Notes: a model not told the origin generated them from the letters alone. Shown: positions 45,690 through 57,830, counted from the first letter of the stretch. The stretch is 64,000 nucleotides of DNA from Flaveria trinervia (GCA_025506515.1 CM046457.1:38760231-38824230), one strand, 5' to 3'. A program made the numbers and translations.

Positions 45690-46460
45690 CGGTCACCACT
45701 GTAGCAAATGTGGAAGTGTAATTTTGTCTTTTGGTCATCCGCATTTGTTAACATAGCAAATGCGGAAGACAAAAATTCGGACTTTGACTGCCTACATTTG
45801 TTCACTGTTGTAAATGCGGAAGTTTTGTTACTTCTGTTTTCTTCTATCCACATTTGTTCACTGTTGCTAATGTGGAAGAACTAAGTTCATCAGCATTTAT
45901 TCACCGTAACAAATGCGGTTGAGAAAACTTATTCAGCATTGCTCACTGTAGCAAATGCGGTTGAATAAAATTTGTGAGCATTTGCTCACTGTAGCAAATG
46001 TAGAAGATCTGACTGTTAGCATTTGTTAACTGTAGCAAATGTGATAGAATAAGACCCACATTTACTGGATCATCATTCATTGACAAGAGATTGATCACTT
46101 AATTCTTTTTGCTTGATCATACATAAGCATTGAAGATGTGTGTCCACAAATGCGGATGAGTAAAACAAAGACTGAAGTGTAAATTTCATCCTTATTTGAC
46201 AAATGCGGTTGAAGACTTATAAGTTTATCCACATTGACTAATGCGGTTGAACACTTGAAAATTATTTTATCCGCATTGACAATGCGGTAGAACATTTTTG
46301 TTCCGCATAGGTTTAACACTTCAGAATTTCATGTATACTTGTAACACACTAATACGGTAGAGTAAAATCATTGTCCGCATTAGTTTCACTTGAAAATATA
46401 AAGCTACCCGCATTGGTTATAAGCATGGGTTACCTTCACCCGCATTAACCAATGCACTTA
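45690..46460. repeat. Palindromic-word cluster of Sirevirus C spacer
   Basis: No ORF. Words CAAATGCGG, TGTAGCAAATGCGG, CATCCGCATTTG and AATGCGGTTGA recur more than a dozen times, often as CCGCATTTGTT...AACA...CAAATGCGG inverted pairs. The same words fill 40990-41310 in this element's LTR. Confidence 0.8.
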
Positions 46461-47728
46461 CCTACATTAAATTTTGAACTTAATCATAAGTTAATGTGAC
46501 TGAATTGATTTTTCATATTATGAAGTCTTGTCCTTGATTAATTTTTCTTATGAAGTTGACCGTTAAAATTGTCAATTCTTGCTTGGATTGACTTGTATGT
46601 CACAAGTGATACAAGTTTCCTAATTTTGACTGATCTTGGACTTTTCATGCTTCCAAGAATCTGCATAACCTAAGATACAATGGTATAACTTTTGCAACAA
46701 CACATGCATTTTCTTTTTCTTTTTCTTTTTTAATGTTTTTTTAAGAATGTAATTTAAGATAGTAACAATCTATAAAGATTTAATCAAAAATTTTAAATTA
46801 CTCCCCTTAATGTTTATATCCACATCTGGATAAAAACTTTATAGATTTAAAAACCTTTTTGACAATTTTATACGTTGATTATTGATAATGAAGAGAAGTA
46901 TATCTTTTGTTGGGATCACATCAATCTTACATTGCACTTGTGCATCCTTTATGATAAAATAGACATGTTTATGAACTTGAACTCATACCAGGTTGATATT
47001 TTAATGCAAATGATTTTTATCATGTTTTTGGTTGGTTTAATTATTCAATATGTACCTCACACACAATAGCATGGAATGATCAACCATCCTTATACAATGC
47101 ATGGTAGAACTTTTTTACAACTTTTCTTACCAGGTTACTTAAGTTATGAGAACTCATTTTTACTGATCCTTATTGGGATTCTTTTACTTTGATCCTTTTT
47201 ATGATGATCCTCAATGGGATTCTTTTCACTTCACTTTGGAAGGTGATCCATGATGGGATTCTTTTGTTCATTCACTTGGAATGTATTGCTTTTGTAGATT
47301 CATCCAATTTGGATGTGTTCCTCATTGGGAATCTTTTGGATCAGGACATATGCACTATCTGCATGTTTCATCAGGTCTTTGCTAAGCAAAACAAAGATAA
47401 AACTGATGTAGGTGAAAGAGATTCATAAAGTATCCTGGTGTGTTTAAGTTACTACACACACATGCACTTAGATAAGCCAATACATACCTATACTCTATGA
47501 CGAGTGTTTCACTATTAGATAAGATTTTAATTCATCACTGCATGTATCTTCTCTTCCAAGTTGAGCCTACCAACAAATTTGGTAAGTCATGATAGTCTTG
47601 CAATTTTTTGAAATTAAGCACAGTGAATGATATAATTACTGTAATTATATCATTCCCCAAGATGTTTTCTTCATCAAAATTGATTTCTTTTTGTGTTTTT
47701 TCTCATGTTTTTAATGTTTTTCATGGTT
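46461..47728. other. Rest of Sirevirus C spacer, with GATCC/GGGATTC repeats
   Basis: No supported ORF between the word cluster and the RNase H end. At 47163-47340 a motif of the form TGATCC..ATGGGATTCTTTT recurs about four times, with the last copies diverged. A CTTTTT-type pyrimidine tract lies at 46705-46730. The remainder is plain AT-rich sequence. Confidence 0.55.
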
Positions 47729-48364
47729 TTACTCAAGGTTAATCATGCCAATTGACTGAACCAGGAATTCAAACCTACTGGGTTCAAATGCCTTGGTAAA
47801 TAAATCAGCTAATTGATTTTTAGTTGGTACTTGAATCAATTTGATTAATCCCTTTTCAGCACAATCTCTCAAAAAGTGATATCTAATTTCAATATGTTTA
47901 GTTTTTGAGTGCTGAACTGAATTATTAGTTATGAAAACAGCTGCTGTGTTGTCAATGTAAATTGGCATGTGCAAGAAGTTAAAACCATAATCAAGCATCT
48001 GGTTTTGAATCCAGAGTACTTGAGAGCAACAAGCTGATGCTGCAATATACTCAGCTTCTACTGTGGATACATATACATTTGTCTGCTTCTTGCATTGCCA
48101 AGATACTAGTCTGGGATCAAGAAATTGACAACCGCTAGAGGTGGATTTTTTGTTCAAGTTGCATCCTCCATAATCACTGTCCATGAAGGCATAGAGATTA
48201 AATTCTCCTTCCTTTGGATACCATAACCCAAGAGCTGGTTTGCCCTTCAGATATCTAAATATCCTCTTCACTGCATACACATGTGATTCTTTTGGATCAG
48301 CTTGATATCTGGCACACACACAAGCACCAAACATAATGTCAGGCCTACTGGCTATTAGATACAT
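47729..48364 (-). pseudogene. Sirevirus C RNase H and RT connection, open frame
   Basis: An open 211-codon frame, the longest intact pol piece in the window. It starts inside RT's C-terminus (MYLIASRPDIMFGACVC), then KRIFRYLKGKPALGLWY. RNase H follows with all acidic residues: YAFMDSDYGGC (Asp), VSTVEAEYIAAS (Glu), IYIDNTAAVFI (Asp), and the late TKNQLADLFTKAF (Asp). RNase H removes element RNA during reverse transcription. The frame ends in a stop right before the spacer. It is called a pseudogene because upstream RT is shifted and truncated. Confidence 0.85.
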
Positions 48365-48378
48365 AAGTGAACCGATCG

Positions 48379-48582
48379 TTAATCAATAATGAGTCTGATC
48401 CCTGGTTTGTCTTCAGGATCAGGTCCAATCTTTACTTTAGTATCCATAGGAGTTCTGATAGACTGACAGTCAGCAAAGTGGAATTTCTTCAACATGGTTT
48501 CCATATATTTAGATTGATTGATGAAGATTCCATCTACTGTTTGTTGGACTTGCACCCCTAGAAAGAAGGTGAGTTCCCCCAT
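48379..48582 (-). pseudogene. Sirevirus C RT C-terminal fragment
   Basis: The frame reads MGELTFFLGVQVQQ, then GIFINQSKYMETMLKKF, the standard Copia RT thumb. It is offset from the RNase H frame by a frameshift at about 48365-48378. Upstream RT (YVDD), integrase, protease and gag are absent: element C stops here and unrelated sequence follows. This marks a 5' truncation by deletion or recombination. Confidence 0.8.
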
Positions 48583-49272
48583 AATAAGAGGATACCTACA
48601 TATATCATCAGGGTAAGGACGAGGTACAGTTTTTGAAAATGCAATACGGTCTTGACCATCTGAGCATAAACGAGTTCTCTAGTTAGCATATCCCTTCTAG
48701 CTTGAGTATTGTACAGGGAACCCTTTTATTGCTTTCCTTTTAGTTTATGTTAAATGAGCTAAGACCATTGTTTTAGCATTTAGCCAATTTTCCCCAAATA
48801 ATCCTTACCCTGAACCCTAGCCAAATTACAACATATCAAAGACCTAATGATTTATGCAAGTAAATACCTAACATAGGTGGAGATTTGATCCCATGATCGA
48901 GAGTCTACAACTTGATCGAGATCCTCTCTCTGAACAATTTGACTTGAAATTGGTAAGGGGCTTTGAGTCTAGAACAACATCTGAAGTTACCCTCGAGTTT
49001 AATTTGATTATCATAAACATCTGCACATCAATTGGACATGAGTTGGTCACGGTCTGCTCTAGTCGTGTTCATCATCATACCATCATCATTCGGGTAATCA
49101 GACACGCCACCATACTCAATTTAACATGGGGAGTGAAAGCCCCATGATCTATAACATAAACGATCATAATTTGATCTTCAATTTTGGTTCAAATCAAACT
49201 AGGATTTAATCAATTTAGGGCTTGTCTGTATTAAGTGTTTTTAAGAATTTAGGGCCGAGATTTAACACGGCA
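48583..49272. other. Unassigned stretch, no gene recognised
   Basis: No convincing ORF, repeat or LTR end. One stretch at 48885-49150 has two short open frames (60 and 84 codons) but nothing recognisable. A short similarity pair, GGAGATTTGATCCCATGATCG (48881) and GAAAGCCCCATGATCT (49135), may be chance. It could be non-coding flank of an older host locus. Confidence 0.4.
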
Positions 49273-49345
49273 AAGGCTCTTGGTTCACTGGTAAAACACA
49301 TGTCTCCTAAACAGGAGGTCCCCGGTTCAAATCCGGGGGACCTCA
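49273..49345 (+). tRNA. tRNA-Arg(CCT)-like gene, probably a pseudogene
   Basis: A cloverleaf can be drawn. The T arm is perfect (CCCGG-TTCAAAT-CCGGG). The anticodon loop is CTCCTAA with anticodon CCT and T33. The anticodon stem has one A-G mismatch and the D stem is weak (GTT/AAC). The B box GGTTCAAATCC is exact and the A box TGGTTCACTGG nearly so. A T5 run, which can stop RNA polymerase III, follows at 49348. The acceptor stem is poor: AAGGCTC against GGACCTC needs three changes, all transitions, to pair fully. I therefore call it decayed. Confidence 0.55.
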
Positions 49346-50611
49346 TGTTTTTATTTTTAAGGCTTTTGGCCTTCAAGTCAGATTCTAAAATTTTTTAAAA
49401 TGATAAAAAAATCATTTTTGTAAAAGCTGATTATTTAAAATACATTTAATTTTTTTTTGTAAATTATTTACTTAAAAATAAATACTTTTATATTTTTATT
49501 AAAATTCTAAAAGGTGATATGAATAGTTTATTTTTATAAAAACTAGACTTTAGATAATACTTTGTTCCACAAATATTATTTCAACCATTGCCTTCAAATT
49601 ATTGCTTAAATTGTGGTTACTAAATTTTATTTAATTTTTATATATATACAAATTATTATAAATGTTATATATTTATATATATAACCTTATATAAAATGTA
49701 GCAAATTTCTTTGAGTTTAATAAATATAATTGCTTCCATTTGTTAAACATAATTATTTGACAAGCCCTAGATATAAAATTGAAATCCTAGTTCTTGTTAA
49801 TTCGTTAAACCTGTTATTAAGCTTAAATCTTGTAATTATATATTTAGGTGTCTCGTGACGATTTATGTTAGAACGACGCCTATTATTATTCCTATTAATC
49901 ATCAACTATATATTTATTGAACATGTGAGTATTTCTATACCCCTTTTGCATATTTTTACACTTTGGGGTGGTACATGTTACCTTATAACCATTGCACTTG
50001 TAAAATTTTGATTCTTGTAAACACTTGGCAATTCACTCGTATGTTGTGGTTAGTTGATCTTAGTAATTACCATGTATTGACTATTATATGTGCACTCATT
50101 AACTATTGCTAGCTTGGCGACGTCGTAGATCTATAGGCCTAACAAGCTTGCTTTGTTAATCGAAGTACACTTAGCTAAGCGTATAATCTTGCAACGTGGA
50201 ATGTTGTAAACTGTCAACATTTGATTGTTGCATCTGTCATATATCCCTAGTTACTTTGCTCACTAACTTATAACATGAGTTGTCATTTTTTATATACTTA
50301 TGTATGAAAACTATGGAAATCTTACCAACGTTATGTTCTCCTTTTATTTTTAACATGTTTGAGGAAACACGCAAGTTTGATTGCCATCATTGAAGCTTAT
50401 TCACATCTAGGAATGGACCTAGTTAAATAAATGAATCATTTTGGATTATTTCATGTTATGTTATGTTGACTTAATATTTGAGACTTATGGTTTTATTTTA
50501 CTTTTAAAACTTATGGTTATAATATTTGGAATAAACAATAGCATTATGTGGTTGCGAACAATCTTAACCTTCACATCTCGATGATTCCGCCATTAAGGTT
50601 GGGGTGTGACA
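49346..50611 (+). repeat. AT-rich flank and 5' LTR of Gypsy P
   Basis: The right part is an LTR ending GGTTGGGGTGTGACA at 50611, next to a primer site. Its left end could not be fixed. 49380-49760 is very AT-rich with TATATA tracts and no coding signal. The text from about 49850 to 50611 resembles the Gypsy LTR end at 5320-5633. Confidence 0.55.
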
Positions 50612-50614
50612 GAT

Positions 50615-50626
50615 TGGTATTAGAGC
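50615..50626 (+). other. Primer-binding site of Gypsy P
   Basis: TGGTATTAGAGC is the initiator tRNA-Met match with one C-to-T change, three bases after the LTR. Confidence 0.8.
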
Positions 50627-51304
50627 CCATAACTATAGGGATTTAGGTTATTAGAAATGGTGACCTAGACTATAACATATGCATGACCCTTATAGAATCA
50701 TATTTCTATTCTTTTAAAAATATATGGTTTACATGCCACATAATGTTATGCCTTCTTATGTGCAACTTGATGCCTTAGCATAGGATTGCCTTATGAATGC
50801 TTAAACTTTTTTACCTGCCTCCCCTAAATTTATCTTTGACTCTTTGATTTTTCCCGAAAAATGAAGCTTCTTAAACTTATTCTCGACGACACATGGGTTC
50901 GTACGCCTTATATCTAAGGTTTAAATCTTTAGACTTTTTGTCTAATCTATACAAATCTCATCAATGTTTTGATTCCATGAATCTAAGGAATATTGTGTGA
51001 CACATAGACACCTGTATTCTGCATTTCCTGGAAAAAAGCCTTCGGGCTAAGGTAAGCATTTTGCATAAATCCTACAGGACTAGTCATGCTTACCTGGGGA
51101 TTTCTGGGTGAGTGGAAAACTATGGTCAACATACAGAAGTTTCTAAGGCAAATGGGTCAATTTACCTTGATGTGTTAACATTTCCAAATGGTAATGTGTA
51201 CCAAATGGACCATTCATGAGCCTTACCACTCTTGACTTATTCTTGTTTAACTTACTATCCTTTGTTATTCTTATTCCCGTGTCTAACTCATTTGTATATC
51301 CAGC
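50627..51304 (+). other. Leader of Gypsy P
   Basis: No ORF. At 51050-51095 the inverted repeat AAGGTAAGCA ... TGCTTACCT can form a stem around a 30-nt loop. Otherwise it is AT-rich untranslated sequence leading to the gag ATG. Confidence 0.5.
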
Positions 51305-52920
51305 ATGTCTCGTCACCATGGAAAGCGTGGAAGTTCCGACCGTAAGCTAGCCGCCATGATTGCACGACAAATGGCTGCCATCATCCCAACCATGGTCGCT
51401 GAACTCAATAGCACCTTGATGACCAATTCCAGTAACAATGGAAATGGTCAAGGAGGAAACAGCAACAACCAAGGCAGAAATAATCACACCTGCACATTCA
51501 GCATTTCAACTCGTGTAAACCCACTAGCTTTAGTGGAAAAGAAGGAGCCATTAGACTTCTCGAGTGGTTCGAGCCTCGATGAATCAAGGTTGGCTATGCT
51601 GCAAATGTCCTTCAACACACGGGCACTAACATGGTGGAATAGTGAAAAAAGGAATCGAGGGGCTGAAGATGCCTTGGCATTACCTTAGGAAGAATTTAAG
51701 GATATAATGATCCAAAAGTTCTGCCCGAGGAGTGAGTTGCAGAAGCTGGAGGAAGAATTCTAGAACCTCATGCAAGATAGTGGGAATCATTTGGCTTATT
51801 CCACCCGACATCATGAGTTGAGCATCACACATGGTGGATACCTTGCCCCGTAACATTGAGAAATTTATCAAGGGGGTACCACCTCAAATACAAGACGGTG
51901 TGGTGGGTAGTAGGCCCACAACTTCGGAAGAGGCGATTACTATCACCGCACAGCTCACTGAGAATCATATTCGGGTTGGCACTATGTCGGTGAAAGGTGC
52001 CAAAATTGTTGTAAATATGACACCCGAAGCTACAAAGAAGGTGAAGGCCAAGTCCTCCTTCCAAAACAAGAAGCGTAAGTTCACCCCGACTCGCAATTAC
52101 GTGGTGACAGCACCAAATGCTCCTCAAAGACAAGTTGTCGTTGCAAATCAGCTCCCATGGCGAGAGGTTATACTTGGCCGCACCTGATGTGCAATACTTG
52201 CAAGTACCATCACGTGAGTAACATTCTATGCCAAGTTTTCTCGTTGTGTGGGAAGTATGGGCCTCTCGTGGCTACCTGTCTTTGTGCCCCAAACAATACT
52301 GCGTTGCTTGCTAATCAAGCCTGCTACAAATGTGGCGAGGCTGGGCATATTTGTCCACAATGTCCCCGCAATGCAGGAACTGTGCCATCGGCTCGTGGAA
52401 GAGCTTTCAACATCAACGCCAACCAAGCACAAGCCAACAACGACATGCTAATCGTTCCTTGTCTTGTGAAAATCCCTATTTGCGTGCATCATACCAATAA
52501 TAGGTCATTACTGAACAGGTATTACATTATAAATAGTCATTATGCTTCTGTATTGTTTGATTTGGGTGCGGATATGAGTTTTTTGCCTTTGGAGTTCGAG
52601 CCTATGCTTTCTAAGTCGTGTGTTAATCTAGAAAGATCCTTTATAGTCGAAGTTGCCGATGGAAACTCCATGGTCATTGACGTCGTAATACACGATTGTA
52701 CCTTGAGCCTTAACGAACACGATTTCTTCATCGACCTTATTCCTATGAAAACCGGAAACTTTGATGTTATTATTGGCATGGATTTGTTAGCCAAGAAACA
52801 CAGGGAATTCTATGCTTTGATAAGTGCATTCGAATTCCCTTACCGTCGGGTGATACCTTGAAATTCTTTGGGAAGAAATCATCCCAAGGACTCAAACTTA
52901 TGTCCTGCATCAAGTCGTGG
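51305..52920 (+). pseudogene. Gypsy P Gag and protease, truncated
   Basis: The ATG at 51305 (MSRHHGKRGSSDRKL) starts Gag, which has a Ser/Asn/Gly-rich segment then the core (SLDESRLAMLQMSF and ALTWWNSEKRNRG). A stop at about 51687 and a shift follow. EFKDIMIQKFCPRSELQKLE continues in the next frame. Zinc finger CYKCGEAGHICPQC lies at about 52323-52364, after an odd CNTCKYHH segment. Protease: SVLFDLGADMSFLP at about 52545, with the catalytic DSGA changed to DLGA, and IIGMDLLAKKH at about 52775. It breaks off at 52921, where the G2 LTR begins. RT is absent. Confidence 0.8.
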
Positions 52921-52921
52921 A

Positions 52922-55110
52922 TGTAAGGCCCCGTTCTCGAGACGCTTACAACTGGTAAATCATTACACATAAGACATATTACTTTACATTTAACATTCAT
53001 AAACATAGCATCGAAACATTAAAATAACTTTTTATTTCCTTATATATGCTTTTGCAAGTTAATACAATCGTTCATTCAAAACATCGTTCGTTCGCATTAC
53101 AATGCAAAAACATTAAACAAAAGAATGTCATCCAAAAGAGCTGAGTAGCTGCCCCATGCCATCCTCAGCAAGATTACCTGCCAACTGGAATCACATAAAA
53201 GTCAGCGTTGCTGAGTGAGATCTAGTTTTATAATAAAACATTCTTTGCTTTCATTAAAACTGTTCTTTACTTTCTTTCAAATCATAACAGTCTTAGAACG
53301 TAGTCACACATCGTACGTACACATAGATAATATCATTATTATCTTCATCATTCGTTCATTAACTTTCGTTCATTCATTACATCTTTTCTTTCCGTCAACA
53401 CCATGAACTTTACCATTCCGTCATGCATAAAGCTGGTACTGGGCCTAAGCCTATCATAGACCTTCCGTCATGGTGCACAACCTCCTGGCCGCAGCACCGA
53501 AGGTAAGGTTCAGGTGTACCATTTTCATGTGCTATACCCTTCCGTCATGCATAAAGCTGGTAATGGCCCGAATCCTATCATAGACCTTCCACCATGGTGC
53601 ACAACACCCTGGCCGCAGTACCGAAGGTAAGCAGCAATGTTTCCATACAAATGGTCAATCACAAAGAAAGACCCCGACGTGCATCCTTCTCGGGTAGCTA
53701 ACCCGCACGCCGTTGGGCTAACACCGTACATTGGGGCATGTCCCGGCATACAAGGCTTTCAAGCCTTTCTTTACTTTCCATCGTTCATTAATGAATGCAT
53801 TCATTCATCTTGTTCCTCTTTCATTATCTTCCACTTTACGTTACATAATACTTTCATTTCATTCATCAACATTCCACGTAAAGCCAAGGGAAAATAATCA
53901 TACATAATAAGGAACAACAACATACACAGTCAACATCATCATACAAGGCATCATCGTACATACATAACATACATCATGCATAATTATATAATATCATACA
54001 TCATCATACATCATCATCATCCATGCCCAACATAACCTCTATGGCCTCAAAAGTCATCTATATGAACCCCCAGGAACCTTCCACGTCAAAACTTACGTCT
54101 GCACTTTCCCCCGACAGTCAGTAAATAAACTATGTTCCCCCGGGTACACAAGCGCTACTTGTGCGTATGGGCATGGGCAGCCTTCAGTCGCATCGCCTCC
54201 CAGGCGACTGGATACCATGCGGATGAACACCAGGCGAATGGGCCCTATGCGAATGGACCCAATGTGGATGAACACAAGCGGATGGGTCCCATGCGAATGG
54301 ACCCAGTGCGAATGGGTATTAATGCGGATGAGCACTAATGCGGATGGGCACCTGTGCGAATGGGACTAATGCGGAAGAACACTTAGGGGAATGGGACTCA
54401 TTCGCATGACTCCCCATGCGAATGGCCCCCAGTCGTATGACTCACAAGCGAATGGACTCCAGGCGCATGACTCACGTTCCAATGAACCTTATTCACACTC
54501 CTTTCAGCCATATGGGCTCCAGTCGTATGCCATTCGGTCGCCTAACCCTAGATGATGCAAAATGCAGTTCATCCCGAACCCAATCTGCACTTTTCGGCCT
54601 CCAAACCCTCTCAAACCTATTCTAAGCCCAAATCAACCATCCTAAACCTTAGGAATACATACCACAACATCATTCAAGCACACACAAGCCTGAAAACAAA
54701 TTCCACTCGCATCACACATAAACACATACATACGGGTTCAACACACACATTTCAAAAACGGGTTTTACTATGTGTTATAGCTCCAAATCGGTTGAAAACA
54801 TGTAAAAGATGGGTCCTAGAACTCACACCAACAACACCGTCAAGTAGAGCTTCAATCTAGCCCGCTACACCTCAACTTTTGCGCTTGAATCTACGAAACC
54901 GAAGATTGAAACCCTTTTTTTCTCCCTTTTCTCTCTCTTGGCTGAAATTGTGAGTATGGGGAGGGTGTGGGCTGCCTTTCCTCTCTTATACTCCTACTCA
55001 TTCAAGGTCTTTCCTGTTTTGGCAAGTTTGGTCCCTCGACTTTGTACTTATTTCTTTTCTTTCTTTTTTCCTTCTTTCTTTGGCTTCAAGTGAAATAACT
55101 AGGTGTTACA
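52922..55110 (-). repeat. 3' LTR of Gypsy G2
   Basis: Minus-strand ends TGTAACACCTAG and GGGGCCTTACA. It shares the AGTGAGTTCTAG-type site and GGGTAGCTAACCC (53693-53705) with G1. Contents: a duplication at 53416-53631, and a word cluster at 54150-54540 (TGCGAATGG, ATTCGCATG, GCGGATGA). The donor-like stretch is slightly changed (GGTGTGAGTTCTAG, 54816-54829). Three pyrimidine-rich tracts lie near the right end. G2 inserted into the protease of Gypsy P, and its other LTR is beyond the window. Confidence 0.85.
53416..53631. repeat. Tandem duplication inside the G2 LTR (offset 124 bp)
   Basis: TTCCGTCATGCATAAAGCTG begins at 53416 and again at 53540. Each copy contains CCTATCATAGACCTTCC and GGCCGCAG.ACCGAAGGTAAG. 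The copies differ at about one base in ten. Minus-strand reading gives a CTTACCTTCGGT motif in each. Confidence 0.75.
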
Positions 55111-56340
55111 AGTCCACCCCACTTAAATAGGTTTCGTCCCTGAAACCTGTTATTCCTCGAACAAACGTGGGTAATGCTGTCTCATCTCTTCTTCAGTCTT
55201 CCACGTAGACTCAGATCCCTTCTTATGCTTCCACTGTACACGCACAAGGGGAACCACTTTATTCCTCAGCCTCTTCTCCTTTCGATCAATCATCGCCACT
55301 GGTTGCTCCATATAATTGAGCGTTCATCTACCTTGATATCCTCTAGTGGTACAATCATATCCTTGTCTACTATGCATTTTCTCAGATGAGATACATGGAA
55401 CGTCGGGTGAATTCCACTTAACACATCTGGTAACTCCAGTCTATAGGCCACCTCTCCTACTCGAGCAATGATTCGGAAAGGCCCTATGTATCTCGGGCTC
55501 AACTTGCCCCGCTTTCTAAACCAATAATACCCTTCCAAGGTGAGACCTCAACATAACCTTGTCACCCACCTGGAACACAATCAGTCTACGTCGTTTATCA
55601 GCATACGACTTCTTTCTATCTTTAGCAGCCGTCATGAAGGCCTTGATCCTTTCAAGCTTCTCAGTCGTAACATCGATCTCCTCGACGCTCCCTAACTCTT
55701 TCTCACCAATATCACCCCAACAAATGGGGTTTCTGCATCTCCTACCGTATAGAATCTCATAAGGAGGCATACCAATGCTGGCATGATAATTGTTGTTATA
55801 TGAGAATTCAGCTAACGGTAAGTGGTCATCCCAACTCCCTCCAAAATCGATAACACATGCCTGAAGCATATCCTCCAAGGTCTTAATGGTCCTTTCTGAC
55901 TGACCATCTGTTTGAGGATGATAAGCCGTACTAATGTGCAACCTCGTCCCCATGGCATCGTGGAATTTCATCCAAAATTTTGATTCAAACCGGGTGTCAC
56001 GATCAGACACAATAGACATCGATACACCATGACGGGTCAGAATCTCCTTAATGAAAAGATCCGCCAACCTCTCAGATGAATATGTCTCGCGGATCAGTAA
56101 GAAGTGAGCACTCTTCGTCAGACGATCAACAATCACCCATATAGCATGATATCCTTTCGGGGTACGCGGCAGCTTTGTAATGAAATCCATGGTGATATGA
56201 TCCTACTTCCACTCCGGTATATCTAAGGGTTGGATCTTCCCATACGGCTTCTGATGCTCGGCCTTCACCTGTAGACAAGTAAGGCATTTAATCAAATACT
56301 CCACCACATCGTGTTTCATACCCGGCTACCAATAATCTTT
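55111..56340 (-). pseudogene. Gypsy G2 integrase with chromodomain-like tail
   Basis: A polypurine tract AAGTGGGGTGGACT (55111-55124) precedes the LTR. Integrase core: MDFITKLPRTPKGYHA (first Asp), SIVSDRDTRFESKFWMKFHD (second), HPQTDGQSERTIKTLEDML (Glu), giving an open frame of 224 codons (55516-56190). C-terminal domain: KLSPRYIGPFRIIARVGEVA and HPTFHVSHLRKCIVDKDMI. The chromodomain-like tail sits at 55150-55290, in another frame. A stop at 56191 separates the zinc-binding part, which ends at 56340. Confidence 0.8.
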
Positions 56341-56342
56341 CT

Positions 56343-57830
56343 TCATGTCTTGATACATCTTCGTGGCAACGGATGAATGGAGTATCGAGTCTTGTGAGCT
56401 TCATCCATAATCTTCATGCGTAGATCCCAAAAACGAGGAATCCACATTCGTCCAAATCGGGTCCTAACACCAAGCGTGTTTTCACCCAATTCTAGAACTA
56501 GACCTCTCATTCTTTCAAGGTTAAGATGATCTTCTTTCAATGCTTCATCTTGTAACTCCTTGACTTGCTTCATCACATCTGACGTCATGATCAACTGATA
56601 TGCTTTCACCCGAATTGGCTCGGGCCTCTCCTTTCGGCTAAGGGCATCCGCTACCACATTGGCTTTACGCGGATAGTAGTGGATCTCGCAATCATAATCT
56701 TTTATAAGCTCCAACTATCTCCTCTGCCTCATGTTTAAATCCTTCTGCTCAAAGAAGTAGTTCAAGCTCTTGTGGTCAATGAATATGGTGCACTGCGTTC
56801 CGTAAAGATAGTGCCTCCAAATCTTTAGCGCAAAGACCACGACTGCTAGCTCCAAGTCATGAGTAGGATAATTGACCTCATGAACCTTCAACTGTCGGGA
56901 TGCATAGGCTATAACCTTTCCTCTCTGCATTAACACACACCCCAACCCCAAGTAGGAAGCATTAGAATAAACCACCAGATCTTCATTTCCATCGAGTAAT
57001 GATAGAACAGGAGCTTGAGTCAATCTCGCCTTCAATTCTTCGAACGCCTTCTCTTGAGCTTGACCCCATGCAAACTTCACATCTTTCTCGGTCAACTTGG
57101 TTAGTGAGGAAGCGTTCTTAGAGAAGTCTTGAGTGAATCTTCTGTAGTAACCCGCTAACCCTAAGAAACTGCGAATCTCTGATGACGTCTTTGGAGACTT
57201 CCATTGCATCACCGCCTCCACCTTTGCCAGGTCCACCATAATTCCGTCAGGATTCACAACATGACCCAAGAATTGAACATCGCGCACATGGAGAACTTAG
57301 CGTACAACTTCTCCTTTCTCAACGTCTCTAAAACCTCCCGAATGTGACTGGCATGCTCAATCTCTCTCTTCGAATAAATCAGGATATCATCAATAAACAC
57401 AATCACTGATTATCCAACATCAGCCGACACACTCTATTCATCAGGTCCATAAAAGCAGTTGGCGTATTGGTCAAACCAAAAGACACGACAAGAAACTCAT
57501 AATGACCATAATGCGTGCGAAAAGCTGTTTTAGGGATATCCTGCTCCTTCACTTTCAACTGATGGTATCCAGATCGAAGGTCTATCCTTGAAAACTAACT
57601 GGCACCTTGAGGCTGATCAAACAAGTCATCAATTCTTGGTAAGGGGTATCGGTTCTTTATCATCAACTTATTTAGCTCACGGTAATCGATACACATCCTC
57701 GTACTAACGTCTTTCTTCTTCACGAAAAAGACCAGAACACCCCAAGGAGAGATACTCGGTCTAATAAACCCCTTATCGATCAGCTCTATCAACTGCTCCA
57801 TGAGCTCTTTCATCTAAGTCAAAGCCAAAC
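56343..57830 (-). pseudogene. Gypsy G2 reverse transcriptase and RNase H, broken
   Basis: An open 190-codon frame (56715-57287) begins MRDVQFLGHVVNPDGI, then SFLGLAGYYRRFTQDFSKNA. RNase H reads LVVYSNASYLGLGCVLMQRG: the first catalytic Asp (normally YSDAS) is Asn, so this RNase H would be dead. ELAVVVFALKIWRHYLYG and FIDHKSLNYFFEQKDL follow. The tail 56343-56714 carries IHYYPRKANVVADALSRK. RT N-terminus: GFIRPSISPWGVLVFFVKKK and CIDYRELNKLMIKN at 57640-57790. The catalytic DD block near 57390 is broken by a frameshift. Confidence 0.8.

Noticed and set aside
53637..53897. Plus-strand 86-codon frame in the G2 LTR
   Set aside because: It lies wholly in an LTR shared in layout with G1, and the corresponding G1 LTR has no such frame.
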